Assembly: GCA_965215355.1 (NCBI GenBank)
Contig: CBDCDJ010000007.1
Coordinates: 2,604,001-2,668,000, forward strand
Reading direction: 5' to 3'
Length of the DNA: 64,000 bases
Origin: CBDCDJ01 sp965215355
GTDB lineage: Bacteria > Deinococcota > Deinococci > Deinococcales > Trueperaceae
Shown: positions 42,356-50,789 of the stretch, one piece after another
Position numbering within the stretch: the first letter of the stretch is position 1
How the letters are laid out: the number at the start of each line of letters is the position of its first letter
Position numbers and translations under genes: made by a program
The notes under the pieces: generated by a model
What the model was told of the DNA's origin: nothing
What the model saw: the letters and a program-made list of their open reading frames with translations, nothing else
The model's database searches: none

Positions 42356-45300
42356 GATCATCTCTCTGCCGGAGGCGGCGTCGTTTAGCGAGGTAGGCGT
42401 TACCGGCGTCGTTGATGCGGTAGGTGGAGTGGTCGTTGAAGGGAGTGATGTCAACAAGTTGCTCCCGCGCGGCCCTCTCGAGCGCCCGTTCGATCTCGCG
42501 CTTCCGGATGAAGGTGAGATACCCGAAGAACGGGTTATGAACTTCATTCTTCCCGAGCACCACCGGCTTGCTCTGGGTCGGTCGTTCCGTTTCCCCTTGC
42601 AGCGCCATCACGATCTTCATTTGCCCTAGCCCCAAGTACCCGTCGAGGTTGAACGCGCGCGAGCGGTGACTGCTCAAAAACTCTAAGAGGGTGTCAAACG
42701 GTTTGTAGACGCTTTCCAGGAGTTCATCATCAAGCGGGGGTTCTTCTTTCCAAGGTTCACTCAGAGCGGTAGGTTCATAGAGCTGGGTATCACAAACTCC
42801 GCAAGTGTTGCAGGTTTCCGCATTCTGTTCGAATGCCTGCAAGAGCACGTCGCGCTTGCAGGTCGTGGCGAGGGCGTACGTCTTCATTTCTGTAACGCGC
42901 TTGACGGCCTTGTCGCGCAACTCCCGCTGCCGATTGCTGAAGTTCACCATGCCAGTAAACGCCTTGTGCAGCTCGGTGGGTAAGCTGAATTCGATAGCCG
43001 CTTCACGCGCAGCGTACACGCGGATGCTGCGGTTGCGACGCAGCTCATAAAGGAACGAACTCAGTTTTTCCGCCCGTTCGGATGAAAGGGAGCTAAGGTC
43101 TAGCTCGTCCCCCTCGAGTTTCGCGGCGAACCCTAGCTCCCGTAAGGTTTCAAGGTAAGGCTCGAGTGATTCAGGGTTCTCGGCGAGCACGAACACCTTA
43201 CCGATTCGGTACGAGAACGCCAGCACCCCAGCTTCCTGCAAGGAGTTCACGAGCGACGCGAAGCGCTCCTCGAGGAGCGGCTTTTGGTCCTCGGTAAACT
43301 TCTCGTTGACAAGTGCCACGACATCCCGCGCGTACATCGACGGTCGGTGGGTCTGCTCGAGGAGGACCGTTAGCAAAGCGTTGGCGTGCTCAGGGTCGCT
43401 CTTGGAGGATGCGGCGAGCCATTCGACAGTACGCCAGTCGCTGGTATTGTGCATCAACACGGCGAAGGCGGGCTTGCCGTCACGTCCCGCGCGCCCCGCT
43501 TCTTGAATGTACGCCGCTAGACTGGTGGGGGGCTGAAAATGCACGACCGCGCGGACGTTGGCTTTGTCGATACCCATCCCGAAAGCGTTGGTGGCGATGA
43601 TGACTTTAACGTTCCCGTTCATGAAGTTTTCTTGCACTTCGTTTCGGATCACGCCTGAGAGCCCCGCGTGGTACGCCTCCGCCTGATAACGAAGCTCTCG
43701 CAACGCCCACGCGAGTCGTTCGGTCTGCTTGCGGCTGGAGGTGTAAATGATGACACTGTCGCCCTTATGGTGACTTTCGACGTAGTTGAGAATTTGCACG
43801 ATCGTCCGGAGTTTCTCAATATCGTTCAAGCGGTACGTAAAGTAGCTGAGGTTCGGCCGGTCGTAACTCGTGCCGACTTTTACTGGGTCGTTAAGTTTCA
43901 GGTTGTCACGCAGTTCGGTGCAGACGTCCGGGGTGGCGGTGGCAGTGAGGGCGCTGACCGGCAGGTTCGGGATGATCTCTTCGAGTTTGTTCGCCACCTG
44001 CAGGTAATCTGGTCGGAAGTCGTGCCCCCAGGAGGCAAGGCAGTGCGCCTCATCGAGCACCAGCCGGTGCAGCCGTCCAGCTTCCGTGAGTTCCATCAGC
44101 AGATAAGCAAGTTCGGAACTCCGGTTGACACGTTCCGGACTGACGTAGAGCAAGTTGATACGACCTGCGCGTACCTCATCGAGAATCGAGCGTTGCTCCG
44201 CTCCGGAGATGAGCGAGTGAAGCGCGGCCGCGGGAAGGCCTTTCTGCTGCAATACCTCTACCTGGTCACGCATCAAGGCAATGAGGGGTGACACCACCAG
44301 CGTCAGTCCACCTTGCAAGAACGCCGGGATCTGAAACGTGAGGCTCTTGCCGTACCCGGTGGGGAGAAGCACCATCGCGTCGCGGCCAGCAAGCGACGCG
44401 TTGATCGCTTCCCACTGCTCATTTTTGATTCGCTTAACCTCCCAGAACCTCAAGGCCAGCTCGCGAACTTTCTCCTCGATGGGCTTGTCGCTCGCCCGTA
44501 AATCCATGAGGTACTGCTGTGTTTCATCAACGAGTTCTTCACTCGGGAGGTCGTCAGGGTTTACTTCCAGTACGTTTGCAAGATAACGGTAGAAGTCCGC
44601 ACGCCCGTCTGCCTCATGAACGTTTACACCTTTCGGTAAAGATGCGAGGAACAACAGCTGATAGCTGGCGCTGAAAAGTCGTTTGTCCCACAGCACGAAC
44701 GCGCCGGCGCGAGCCTTCTCGCGGTCATCACGGATGAGTCGACCGAACGCCTGCACGAACGTGAGAAGTGCTCGCGGGAGATACACGTCCTTCCACGGGT
44801 CGAAACCGCGTCGTTCCGCCATGTCCTGACGAGCCTGCAACAATGCGGTAGGGACAGGAAACGGGATGCGCTCGAGGTTCACGAGTTTAAGGTCGGCGAA
44901 GTCAACGCCTTCCATGTACGCACGTGTACCGAGCGCGCTCGCGGGGCCGTCTGCTTTCATGCTCTCCGCAACGTCCTCTCGCTCACGGCGTGTCAGCGGC
45001 ACGTACAGATGCGGGAGTTTACCCAAGAATTCCCCCGCTTGCTTCATACGTGTGGTGGAGGTGAACAATGTCAAGCTGCGGTGCGCGGGCGGCAGGAGCG
45101 CCTCGAGTTCATGGTGGTAAAGTGGTTGGAAGCGAAACAGGTTGCTGGTGCGGGCTTCCGGAAGGTGACTTGGCACCACCAGATGCGCCCGGTCATACGG
45201 CAGGGTGCCCGGCAGAACCATCTTGCTTGGGTTCTCGAGACCCAGCACCCGCGTGATGTATCTGAAATCATCATTGAGTGACAGCGTCGCGCTGGTGATG

Positions 45301-47474
45301 GTGACGCTGCTGGCTTGTCCCCACAGGGTTTCTAGGTGCTCCGCGATATCGACGGGTTGCGCGACGTGCGCCCAACCACTATCGGCATGCCATTGACTCA
45401 GGTGAATGTACGCCGGGAGGTCGTCGTCTGCCGCGAGTTCGTTGAGGGCGGAACGCCGCTCGAACAGCATGTCCCGTTGCTGCGTGAAGAAGTCGATCGT
45501 GGGGTGCAGGTTCCGCCCCAACCATGATTCACGCGGGAAGGCTTTGAGCGCTTCGCGTAAGTCGTGCGCAGCCTCCAGCCACTCTGTTTCGGCCGCGCGG
45601 AGTTTCGCCCATTCGTGACGGTTCTTGTACTTCGGGCCGACCGCGACGGACAGGCCGAACTGCGGTTCGCCCGTGCCGTATTGCTTCACGAACGTCACGA
45701 CATGCTTTGTGTACATCCCGAGCTTCTCGAGGGCGTTCGGAACGAGCGTCCGCCTGATCTCGTTTGCGAGTCCCTTGAGGTTATCGGCCACCTTGCTGTT
45801 GTCGCGTAGCCACCCACGGCGGCGTCGCTGGTCGAAGACCCGCCGGAGGTGAAACAGCGTATCCTCTTCACTGGTTCCCTTGGCGAACGCCTCGGTGGCG
45901 ACGTCCTCGAGGTTGTGCCCTTCGTCGATCACGAGGTGGAGTTCCTCGGGATTGTCCTCTGACGGGTCGCTATCGTTTCGGTTCGCGTAATGACTGATAA
46001 GCCACGCCTGATTTGTGATCCAGATGCTCGCCTGGTCACGTTGTCGTTTGTCCGTCTGGAAAGCGCATGAGTTGAAGAACGGGCAGTCGCTGCGGCAGCG
46101 CCGTGGGTTCGTCTGGACGTTGAAGCGCAGCTCGCGGTACGCCGGGGAAAAATCCCAGTGCCGGGGAATGGCACCCAGGTCGAACTGTCCTTGCTGTACG
46201 TAGTACGTGAGCACCCCCTGTGCGACGCGCTCATCGGGTGTGGCGTCGTGGGCATCTGCGAGGGCGTCGTGCAGCGCGTCCAAGCAGATGTAATCCCGCG
46301 GGCTCTTGACGGTCACGGCCTTCGCTTGAAAGCCGAGGTCGGCGATGCGCGTGAGCTCACCGTACGCCTGCGCTTGCAGCACCTTTGTGTGCGTTGCAAT
46401 CACTACTTTCGCATTCTCGTGACGGTGAACGTGATGCAACGCTGGGAATAGGTACCCGCGTGTCTTGCCGGTTCCGGTGGGAGCCTCGAGCAGCGTGCTC
46501 CGACTGTCCTCGAGGGTGTCGGTGACCTCTCTGAGCATGTCGTGCTGCGACGGGCGATAGCGACCCATCACCCGCATGAACTCCCGCGCTTCCTCTTGTG
46601 CTCGTGGCCGCTCGTGGTTTAGCGGATGCACGCCGTCCCTGACTTTCTCGAGTTCATCCGGCTGCAGTGTAGGGAGCCATTCGGGGGTCAGCGTGTCGGG
46701 GGAAGGGAAACGCACGCCGGAACGTGCGAGCCACGCCACGTCCGCTTTTATTTCTAGTAACGCCTGGAGTTCCTCATTTGTAGCCGTTGGGACGTCGTAG
46801 AACGACGCTTCTTGCAGCTCGAGGTACTGCCACACCTTCAGCACTATTTCAGGTGGTGGGTTGAGGTAGAGGTGGCGCAGCACCTCGCGATTTGCCTCGC
46901 AGTCCTTGTCGGCCTGGTGCGCTGCGGTTATATCCTCACCGGTGAATTCTCGATATAAGTCTCCAAGGCGGTAGCCCTTAAGGTCCGCGGGCGGCGTGGG
47001 ATACAGAAGGTGCGCCCAGCGTAGCGTATCAACGGGCGGAGCAACCTCGGGGAGGTGCAGGTCGGTGGTGGTGAGGTGCCGCCTGAGGAGTGGAAGGTCG
47101 TAACGGAGAATATTGTGCCCCGCGAGGGGCGTGCCTGCGGTGTACGAAAGAAAGGTCGTCAGGGCATCCTCGAGGGAAATCTTTTCACGTTCATACGTTT
47201 CCGGGTCAATCTTGGTAATTCCCCAGACGATATGATCGTCTGGAATCGGTTCGGGGGTCGCTACATAACACATGAACGGCGGTTGACCGGGACGTAGCGC
47301 CGCGAGTTGTACGATCTCTGCGGTTTCAGGATCTGCGCTGGTCGCTTCTATATCAAAGATAGTGTAGGTTTCGCAAGGATTTAGCGCCACAGCGGGGTCA
47401 CACTCCACATCGGGTATAGATTTTGATGGTTCATAGTAACGTGCCAGGTGATTCTTCGTCACCAAAAGCTTCAT
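42339..47474 (-). CDS. Exonuclease - DinG helicase - RecQ helicase fusion protein
   Basis: A 1,711-residue protein joining three DNA enzymes. Residues about 37-210 are a DnaQ-type 3'-5' exonuclease (TIFDIEATS with the catalytic D-x-E; AGHNILRYDLPLL). Residues about 290-970 are a DinG/XPD-family helicase: Walker A EAPTGTGKT near 333, four cysteines of an iron-sulphur site around 460-470 (RCRSDCPFFNSCAF), and VIDEGHNLE near 516. Residues about 1015-1570 are RecQ: LLPTGYGKSLTFQIPAF near 1038, VLDEAHCLASWGHDFRPDY near 1140, QEAGRAGRDGKPAFAVL, and zinc cysteines CNTCGVCD near 1558. A winged-helix-like tail follows. ATG 47474 is the first good start. It overlaps the next gene by 17 bases. Exo-DinG fusions exist in Firmicutes; the added RecQ is unusual. 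Confidence 0.95.
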   Translation of the reverse strand: MKLLVTKNHLARYYEPSKSIPDVECDPAVALNPCETYTIFDIEATSADPETAEIVQLAALRPGQPPFMCYVATPEPIPDDHIVWGITKIDPETYEREKISLEDALTTFLSYTAGTPLAGHNILRYDLPLLRRHLTTTDLHLPEVAPPVDTLRWAHLLYPTPPADLKGYRLGDLYREFTGEDITAAHQADKDCEANREVLRHLYLNPPPEIVLKVWQYLELQEASFYDVPTATNEELQALLEIKADVAWLARSGVRFPSPDTLTPEWLPTLQPDELEKVRDGVHPLNHERPRAQEEAREFMRVMGRYRPSQHDMLREVTDTLEDSRSTLLEAPTGTGKTRGYLFPALHHVHRHENAKVVIATHTKVLQAQAYGELTRIADLGFQAKAVTVKSPRDYICLDALHDALADAHDATPDERVAQGVLTYYVQQGQFDLGAIPRHWDFSPAYRELRFNVQTNPRRCRSDCPFFNSCAFQTDKRQRDQASIWITNQAWLISHYANRNDSDPSEDNPEELHLVIDEGHNLEDVATEAFAKGTSEEDTLFHLRRVFDQRRRRGWLRDNSKVADNLKGLANEIRRTLVPNALEKLGMYTKHVVTFVKQYGTGEPQFGLSVAVGPKYKNRHEWAKLRAAETEWLEAAHDLREALKAFPRESWLGRNLHPTIDFFTQQRDMLFERRSALNELAADDDLPAYIHLSQWHADSGWAHVAQPVDIAEHLETLWGQASSVTITSATLSLNDDFRYITRVLGLENPSKMVLPGTLPYDRAHLVVPSHLPEARTSNLFRFQPLYHHELEALLPPAHRSLTLFTSTTRMKQAGEFLGKLPHLYVPLTRREREDVAESMKADGPASALGTRAYMEGVDFADLKLVNLERIPFPVPTALLQARQDMAERRGFDPWKDVYLPRALLTFVQAFGRLIRDDREKARAGAFVLWDKRLFSASYQLLFLASLPKGVNVHEADGRADFYRYLANVLEVNPDDLPSEELVDETQQYLMDLRASDKPIEEKVRELALRFWEVKRIKNEQWEAINASLAGRDAMVLLPTGYGKSLTFQIPAFLQGGLTLVVSPLIALMRDQVEVLQQKGLPAAALHSLISGAEQRSILDEVRAGRINLLYVSPERVNRSSELAYLLMELTEAGRLHRLVLDEAHCLASWGHDFRPDYLQVANKLEEIIPNLPVSALTATATPDVCTELRDNLKLNDPVKVGTSYDRPNLSYFTYRLNDIEKLRTIVQILNYVESHHKGDSVIIYTSSRKQTERLAWALRELRYQAEAYHAGLSGVIRNEVQENFMNGNVKVIIATNAFGMGIDKANVRAVVHFQPPTSLAAYIQEAGRAGRDGKPAFAVLMHNTSDWRTVEWLAASSKSDPEHANALLTVLLEQTHRPSMYARDVVALVNEKFTEDQKPLLEERFASLVNSLQEAGVLAFSYRIGKVFVLAENPESLEPYLETLRELGFAAKLEGDELDLSSLSSERAEKLSSFLYELRRNRSIRVYAAREAAIEFSLPTELHKAFTGMVNFSNRQRELRDKAVKRVTEMKTYALATTCKRDVLLQAFEQNAETCNTCGVCDTQLYEPTALSEPWKEEPPLDDELLESVYKPFDTLLEFLSSHRSRAFNLDGYLGLGQMKIVMALQGETERPTQSKPVVLGKNEVHNPFFGYLTFIRKREIERALERAAREQLVDITPFNDHSTYRINDAGNAYLAKRRRLRQRDDHERAA

Positions 47475-47507
47475 AAATAGTGTCAGAGGCCGCAACAGGG
47501 GTGGGGC

Positions 47508-47543
47508 TAGGTCACGTTGAACTCAACACGCTTAATAGGTCAC
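47508..47543. promoter_or_regulatory. Direct repeats upstream of the helicase operon
   Basis: TAGGTCAC occurs at 47508-47515 and 47536-47543, 28 bp apart, with an inverted GTTGA/TCAAC pair between them. They lie in the spacer between the divergent helicase operon and integrase, where a regulator of the operon would bind. No such regulator gene is in the element. Confidence 0.45.
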
Positions 47544-47697
47544 TGTTAACAAGAAAAGGGTACACATCATCAATGGAGGGTGGTCAAATGTGAGGCCTAG
47601 CCGTTGAAACAGGAGTTGGCGTTTGTATCCTTCTGCGGTAAGTCGCCAACTGCTGAATCGGCTAGCCAACTTCTCCAATTCAAACAGGGAGGTAGCC

Positions 47698-48900
47698 ATG
47701 ACTAAACGAGCCAACGGCGAGGGCTGTCTGCGCAAGCGAGTAAGAGTGCGTAAGGACGGCTCGAGCTACGTCCGATATGCAGCCGTAATTACGACTAAAT
47801 TTACTCCGGGGCGGCAGCAAAAGCGTTTGGAAGGCCCATCTCGTGAGACACGCTATGAAGCTTTTACCGACTTAGAAAAACTCCACGAAACTAAGACCTG
47901 TGGCTCCCTTAACGCCTACACCACCAATTTAGGCGACTATCTCGATTATTGGCTCAGTCAGGTCCGGCCGAGGGAAGCGTGTGCTTTGTCCCGCAAACAG
48001 CTCGCTCCGAAAACCTATCAGGGATATGAAAGAGACGTCGAACACTTCATCAAACCCGCTCTGGGCAGCCTCAAGCTGAGCAGACTGCAACCTATTACCC
48101 TGCAATATTGGCAGGACGGGCTCGAGCGAGAACACGGGCTTTTCGTCGCCAAGAACGCCAGCGCTACCTTGTCAAGCGCCCTAACGAAGTCTGTGCGCTG
48201 GCGTCTTCTCGAGCAAAGTCCCTATGAGAAGGGAGCAATATCCAAAATTATCGTGCCCTGGGTCGAGGCTGACTACTGGGAACCGAGCGAAGCTAGGAAG
48301 TTCATCACCGCCAAGGAGACCAGGCAACATCCTCACTTCATCGCCTACTACCTGACCCTAAACTTAGGCTTCAGGATGAGCGAACTGCGCGGCCTGATGT
48401 GGAAAGATGTCGAATATCTCAAAAATAAGGGTACTGGTAAAGCTGAGCCACACATCCACGTCCAGCGTCAGGCCATCAACGACCGCCAGGTTCCCACCTT
48501 TTCCGAACGGCTCAAGACGAAGGCGTCCAAGCGTTGCATTCCCTTACCCAGCTCGGCTGTTGAGCTATTACGTCAGCATCAGAGGGAGCAACGGCATGGA
48601 GCGTACAATCTCGGCACCATTGTCACAAACGCTTCTGGAGGGGTCCCGACGGCGGGCCACCTGAGACGCGAGTTTTACAAACTCAGTGAGATGGCTAAGG
48701 TGCGCCGCATCAAATTTCACGGGCTAAGGCACACGGCCGGGTCGCTGTGGATTGAGACGGGAGTCAGCCTGCTCAGAGCGTCACGCTGGTTGGGTCACAG
48801 TCACATGGGGACGACGGAGAAAATCTATATCCATCTCTTACATGAAGCGTCGTACGGGGAGAGTATTTCGCTCGAGCGCATGCTCAACATCGGCACGTAG
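47698..48900 (+). CDS. Tyrosine recombinase (phage-type integrase)
   Basis: A 400-residue integrase. GGGAGGT precedes ATG 47698, and the N-terminus (TKRANGEGCLRKRVRVRKDGSSYVRYAA) is an AP2-like arm-binding domain, followed by a SAM-like core-binding domain (100-190) and the catalytic domain. Catalytic residues: R226 in GFRMSELRG, H341 and R344 in HGLRHTAG, the histidine of LGHSHMGTTEKIY and the nucleophile Y377. The gene ends 80 bp from the right tRNA-derived repeat and should be the enzyme that inserted this element into the tRNA-Arg gene. Confidence 0.95.
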   Translation: MTKRANGEGCLRKRVRVRKDGSSYVRYAAVITTKFTPGRQQKRLEGPSRETRYEAFTDLEKLHETKTCGSLNAYTTNLGDYLDYWLSQVRPREACALSRKQLAPKTYQGYERDVEHFIKPALGSLKLSRLQPITLQYWQDGLEREHGLFVAKNASATLSSALTKSVRWRLLEQSPYEKGAISKIIVPWVEADYWEPSEARKFITAKETRQHPHFIAYYLTLNLGFRMSELRGLMWKDVEYLKNKGTGKAEPHIHVQRQAINDRQVPTFSERLKTKASKRCIPLPSSAVELLRQHQREQRHGAYNLGTIVTNASGGVPTAGHLRREFYKLSEMAKVRRIKFHGLRHTAGSLWIETGVSLLRASRWLGHSHMGTTEKIYIHLLHEASYGESISLERMLNIGT

Positions 48901-48980
48901 TGGAAGTAGTGGGAAAGGTAGTGGAACATCCTCGAGCTGCAAGTTGGCGCAGCTCGAGGATGTTCGTCCAGCAAAGGCTT

Positions 48981-49028
48981 TTCTGGTGCGCCCGAGAGGA
49001 TTCGAACCCCTGGCCTTCTGAGCCGTAG
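48981..49028 (-). repeat. Right attachment site: second 3' tRNA-Arg fragment
   Basis: 47 of 48 bases match the fragment at 37425-37472 (the difference is G at 49022 versus T). Again no tRNA 5' half lies to its right, so this is not the intact gene but a second junction. It separates two integrated elements. Confidence 0.88.
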
Positions 49029-49032
49029 GCAG

Positions 49033-49114
49033 AGTTACAGAGAAATTAGCCACTACACGGGTTTATCGAGAATACGCCTTTATAAGTGATGCGTAGTTTG
49101 CTGAAGTCTTAGTA
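49033..49114. repeat. Attachment-arm repeat, copy 2
   Basis: 82 bp inside the second element, about 76% identical and colinear with 37502-37583. It is cut at its right end by the IS982-family insertion, whose 5-bp target duplicate TAGTA forms the last bases. Confidence 0.7.
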
Positions 49115-50005
49115 ACCTCGGGTGCTAGACGATTAGGCAAAGAGGAAGAGGATAAGGTTGTGAGCCGCGACTTTGCGGCAGACGCTAGCGCGGATGCTCC
49201 AGAAGGAGTTGAGTTGCTGCAGGGCGATATTGCGACAGCGTGTGAGTGAGGAGAAAACGGCTTCGATAGATTTACGTGCTGTGGCAAAGAAGTCACACCA
49301 GAACTGAGGCTCTTTAGCATTGCCCTTGGGCGGCGTGTAGATGCCTAAGCCTTGATAGCCCTTGTCACCGATAAGGCTGTTTAGGTCATCATAGCGGTCA
49401 TCGAGCAAACACTTGCCCACCATGACATCATGCTCATTGGCTGGGACGACAGCAAAGCGACAGATAGCGCCTTGACCTGTGCATACAGCATGTAGCTTGT
49501 AACCGTAAAAGCGCTTGGTTGCTCCACCGCGTCCGGATGCGGCTTCACTCATCCTTCGCTGTCTTGTGTAGCGAACGCCCTTGCAGATGGGCAGCGGTTT
49601 CGAATCAATCAGGTACACCCCATCATGCTGAGCAACCAGCATCGCCAAATCAGCGTAGATGCGTTCAAAGTTACGACTCACCCGGTAAAAGCGGCTGAGG
49701 TGGGGCAGCTCGGGAAACAGGCTCTGATACTCGCGCTGCACCAGCAAGTACCACAAGCCCTGATTCTTTTGCTGCAGGATTTCACCGACTAAGATGATGC
49801 TGAGCACTTCGGCGTAGCTCGACTTTTGGTTGGGTTTCTTGGGCAGCTTAAAGCGCCCCAAGCGCTCAGACGCTTGCAGATAGTCGTCTAGCAGGACGTA
49901 TACCGCTGTGAAGAGGTCTGTTACAGTGTGCTTCGAGAGAAGATGTCTGGTTCGCATAACCAATCTTCTCTCTTTTTCTATCCCTTTTCCACTAGCACCC
50001 GAGGT
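49115..50005 (-). mobile_element. IS982-family insertion sequence
   Basis: An 891-bp element. Terminal inverted repeats start ACCTCGGGTGCTAG at the left and end CTAGCACCCGAGGT at the right. A 5-bp duplication TAGTA flanks it (49110-49114 and 50006-50010). It encodes one intact transposase. The insertion keeps the TAA stop of the neighbouring small gene. Confidence 0.88.
49133..49957 (-). CDS. IS982-family transposase
   Basis: A 274-residue DDE transposase filling the insertion sequence. Acidic residues are in YLIDSKPLPICKGVRY, LIGDKGYQGLGIYTPPKGN and KSIEAVFSSLTRCRNI, matching the IS982 order. ATG 49957 is preferred to a TTG two codons upstream. The gene appears intact, so the element may be active. 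Confidence 0.9.
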   Translation of the reverse strand: MRTRHLLSKHTVTDLFTAVYVLLDDYLQASERLGRFKLPKKPNQKSSYAEVLSIILVGEILQQKNQGLWYLLVQREYQSLFPELPHLSRFYRVSRNFERIYADLAMLVAQHDGVYLIDSKPLPICKGVRYTRQRRMSEAASGRGGATKRFYGYKLHAVCTGQGAICRFAVVPANEHDVMVGKCLLDDRYDDLNSLIGDKGYQGLGIYTPPKGNAKEPQFWCDFFATARKSIEAVFSSLTRCRNIALQQLNSFWSIRASVCRKVAAHNLILFLFA

Positions 50006-50169
50006 TAGTAATAATTATTGTCGTCATACTCCTGCACGGCTTGCACGGTGATGGTGGTTGCACCTGGGTAGTAGCGGCTGCAAAAAGCGTCCAAGACTTG
50101 GAAGTTGTGATAGTCCTCGTGTTCTTCGATAACCCTTTGCAGGTCGTGCCAGCTCAGTTCCCGGTCCAT
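50005..50169 (-). CDS. Small acidic hypothetical protein at the IS junction
   Basis: A 54-residue protein (MDRELSWHDLQRVIEEHEDY to AVQEYDDNNYY). AAGGAG lies 9 bases before the ATG, and it overlaps the upstream gene by 16 bases. Its TAA stop uses the last base of the IS and the target duplicate; the pre-insertion sequence also gave TAA, so the protein is unchanged. Function unknown. Confidence 0.65.
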   Translation of the reverse strand: MDRELSWHDLQRVIEEHEDYHNFQVLDAFCSRYYPGATTITVQAVQEYDDNNYY

Positions 50170-50789
50170 GATGCACGCTCCTTGGCTGCTCGCCGCACCC
50201 GTATGTCCGCATCGTTGAGGTAGGGCTCGAGAGATTGATGAGGATTCAAAGCCAGTGCCACTTTCGCCAGCACCGGCAAGTCGTTGGGTGTTTCCACTAA
50301 AGCGCACCCGAGGTGGTGAACGAAGTCGCCAAGCAAGATGAACCTTGCCAGTGGAGAGTAAGTCCTCGGGATGTCGAGCTTCTCAGGGCTTTTCTTCGAC
50401 AGGTATTCGAGGCACAAGGGAGGCAAGTAAGATGCCAGGAAGTGCTCGAGCCTCTCATTATTTAGAGGTTGCTTTACTTCTTCGGGAATGAGGTTGGCAA
50501 AGATGTCGCTCGGCTCGAGCTGTTTTCTCTCACAAACGTTCACGTGATGCTCGAGCCGGTCCAGAAAACTGGTGTTGAAGCGGAGAGCACGCTCGAGTAC
50601 TTCTGCATTCGTTTTCGGATGCGAAACCAAATGCGCCAGCACCCGCTCGTCACCGGTTCGTCTGGCAGCTTCTTCGAACGCCCAAGCAGGTGGCGAGGCG
50701 TCGGTCAGCAGTTCGCAGAGTTCGTCGTTGGTAAGTTGACCAACCGCGTTCAGGTCGGCGGCAATCCTCAACAGCAGTTCAGCTCGCAA
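50154..50789 (-). CDS. Hypothetical helical-repeat protein
   Basis: A 211-residue protein starting at TTG, justified by GGAGAGGTGA 5 bases upstream. Short helical pairs such as ERVLAHLVSHPKTNAEVLERALRFN and PYLNDADIRVRRAAKERA resemble the leucine-rich-variant or HEAT-like repeats that often accompany MoxR-VWA pairs. It overlaps the VWA gene by 11 bases. It is probably an accessory or specificity subunit of that module. Confidence 0.7.
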   Translation of the reverse strand: MRAELLLRIAADLNAVGQLTNDELCELLTDASPPAWAFEEAARRTGDERVLAHLVSHPKTNAEVLERALRFNTSFLDRLEHHVNVCERKQLEPSDIFANLIPEEVKQPLNNERLEHFLASYLPPLCLEYLSKKSPEKLDIPRTYSPLARFILLGDFVHHLGCALVETPNDLPVLAKVALALNPHQSLEPYLNDADIRVRRAAKERASWTGN

